6,565 nt of DNA from an uncultured Chlamydiae bacterium (GTDB lineage: Bacteria > Chlamydiota > Chlamydiia > Chlamydiales > SM23-39), in assembly GCA_903889795.1 (NCBI GenBank), contig CAISYW010000098.1, positions 1 to 6,565 on the forward strand. The letters are read 5' to 3'. Shown here in pieces: positions 5,729 through 6,565 of the stretch. Both the position numbers and the translations under genes were made by a program. The notes under the pieces are model-generated. The model was not told the DNA's origin, made no database searches, and saw only the letters and a program-made list of their open reading frames with translations. Each line of letters begins with the position of its first letter. Position 1 is the stretch's first letter.

Positions 5729-6565
5729 ATGAAAAAGTTTAATCTGCTTCCTAACATGATCACGGCATTTGGCCTGGCGTGTGGTTTATTTGTTATTTTT
5801 AAGATCAACATGCTGCAGCCCGGCGCCGGCGATTATGAGGTGGTTCATACGTCCGTCTTATTGTTGCTTGTCGCTGTACTCGCTGATTTTATGGACGGTG
5901 CCTTAGCTCGTGCATTTCATGCGGAAAGTGAATTCGGCGTAGTGTTCGATTCTCTTGCCGACGCAGTTTCGTTTGGTGTTGCTCCATCTGTGCTCCTCTT
6001 GAAGACTCTTTCACTCGAACAAGGAACGCTCATTTCTTTTTTCGCCGCATCCGGCGCTATGGTTTTTTCACTTTGCGGGGTGTTGCGGCTCGTGCGTTTT
6101 AATGTGAAGGCCGCAGAAGCAAAGCGAAATGTGGAAGTGCAGACGGTGCAAAAGCCTCATTTTACCGGCCTTCCGATTACGGGTTCCGCTGCTGCGGCCG
6201 TATCGGCTAATCTGCTTTTGCTATCTCCTTGGGCGCAAAATTGGCTTCCGATGTCGAACATTGATCGGGCGATCGCTTTGACCTGTGTGATGTTCTTTTT
6301 GGGCTATTTGATGGTCTGTCGGCTGAAATTCCCAAGTTTGAAGATGCTTCGTTTGCGAGTGCCTTCATTTTTTATGGCGTTTTTGACTGTCATTTTTGCT
6401 GTCTTTACGCTCTATGGCATTCTTTATTTTTTCCCAATCATTCTCGCTTTTAGTTCTTGGCTCTATATTTTCATTGCCCTCATATTGTCACTTATTCGGT
6501 TCATCGCGGGAAAAAAATCGAAAACTCTCGAAGAATTCGAGCCCGAGCCTGATGATCCTGATAAT
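5729..6565 (+). CDS. pssA: CDP-diacylglycerol-serine O-phosphatidyltransferase (3' partial)
   Basis: 279 codons are visible and the frame is still open at the right edge. The enzyme transfers phosphatidyl from CDP-diacylglycerol to serine, giving phosphatidylserine, the precursor of phosphatidylethanolamine, in the inner membrane. The complete CDP-alcohol phosphotransferase signature is present: D53, D56, G57, A60, R61, G70, D74 and D78, with exact family spacing; the aspartates bind the metal and CDP. The start MKKFNLLPNMITAFGLACGL is typical of the PssA branch (NLLPN.IT at the first membrane helix), as is PHFTGLP near residue 145, which favours serine over glycerol phosphate as substrate. 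Further hydrophobic segments lie at about 82-117, 150-165, 184-197, 212-233 and 237-255. The tail is acidic (EEFEPEPDDPDN). ATG 5729 is the only credible start; an in-frame TGA lies at 5681. Substrate choice is a family-based inference. Confidence 0.9.
   Translation, partial: MKKFNLLPNMITAFGLACGLFVIFKINMLQPGAGDYEVVHTSVLLLLVAVLADFMDGALARAFHAESEFGVVFDSLADAVSFGVAPSVLLLKTLSLEQGTLISFFAASGAMVFSLCGVLRLVRFNVKAAEAKRNVEVQTVQKPHFTGLPITGSAAAAVSANLLLLSPWAQNWLPMSNIDRAIALTCVMFFLGYLMVCRLKFPSLKMLRLRVPSFFMAFLTVIFAVFTLYGILYFFPIILAFSSWLYIFIALILSLIRFIAGKKSKTLEEFEPEPDDPDN

Noticed and set aside
5599..5811. 70-codon minus-strand frame across the pssA start
   Set aside because: It overlaps the conserved beginning of pssA and the intergenic region, and shows no domain.

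Overview
The window looks like a piece of chromosome from an environmental (Parachlamydia-related) member of the Chlamydiae. This is inferred from three things seen together: an Rhs tail with a hydrophobic hairpin before the variable tip, a full-length M16C (presequence-protease/insulinase type) peptidase, and a CDP-alcohol phosphatidyltransferase of the PssA type. No rRNA or marker gene is present, so the genus is not fixed.

Region 1 (1-1821, + strand) is the variable end of an Rhs polymorphic-toxin locus. It reads left to right as: the C-terminal tip of an Rhs protein whose core lies off the left edge (2-496); a likely cognate immunity gene (521-925); a short remnant of the end of a second tip (about 927-1010); a second likely immunity gene whose ATG overlaps that remnant's stop codon as TGATG (1010-1495); and a start-less Rhs core-end fragment (about 1513-1821). 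The last 77 bases of the core tail occur twice (1-77 and 1689-1765, 75 of 77 identical) as direct repeats flanking the whole set. The tip and immunity segments are strikingly AT-rich next to the core fragment and the flanking housekeeping gene. This is the layout expected from successive tip displacement with orphan modules kept downstream.

Region 2 (1802-4744, - strand) is one intact 980-residue M16C metallopeptidase with zinc site and C-terminal R/Y motif conserved. Its 3' end meets the Rhs remnant tail to tail with a short overlap.

Region 3 (4745-5533, - strand) holds a two-gene operon: a 112-residue coiled-coil protein followed 13 bases later by a 104-residue very basic protein. Neither is recognised. 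A GC-rich hairpin follows. The peptidase appears to have its own promoter downstream of this hairpin.

Region 4 (5534-6565) is a divergent intergenic region, then the + strand pssA-type phosphatidylserine synthase gene, which runs off the right edge. It has no visible Shine-Dalgarno, and a strong extended -10 lies only 8 bases before its ATG, suggesting a leaderless or near-leaderless transcript.

The most interesting part is region 1: two candidate toxin-tip/immunity pairs, one intact and one reduced to its immunity gene, inside a direct repeat able to support tip switching.
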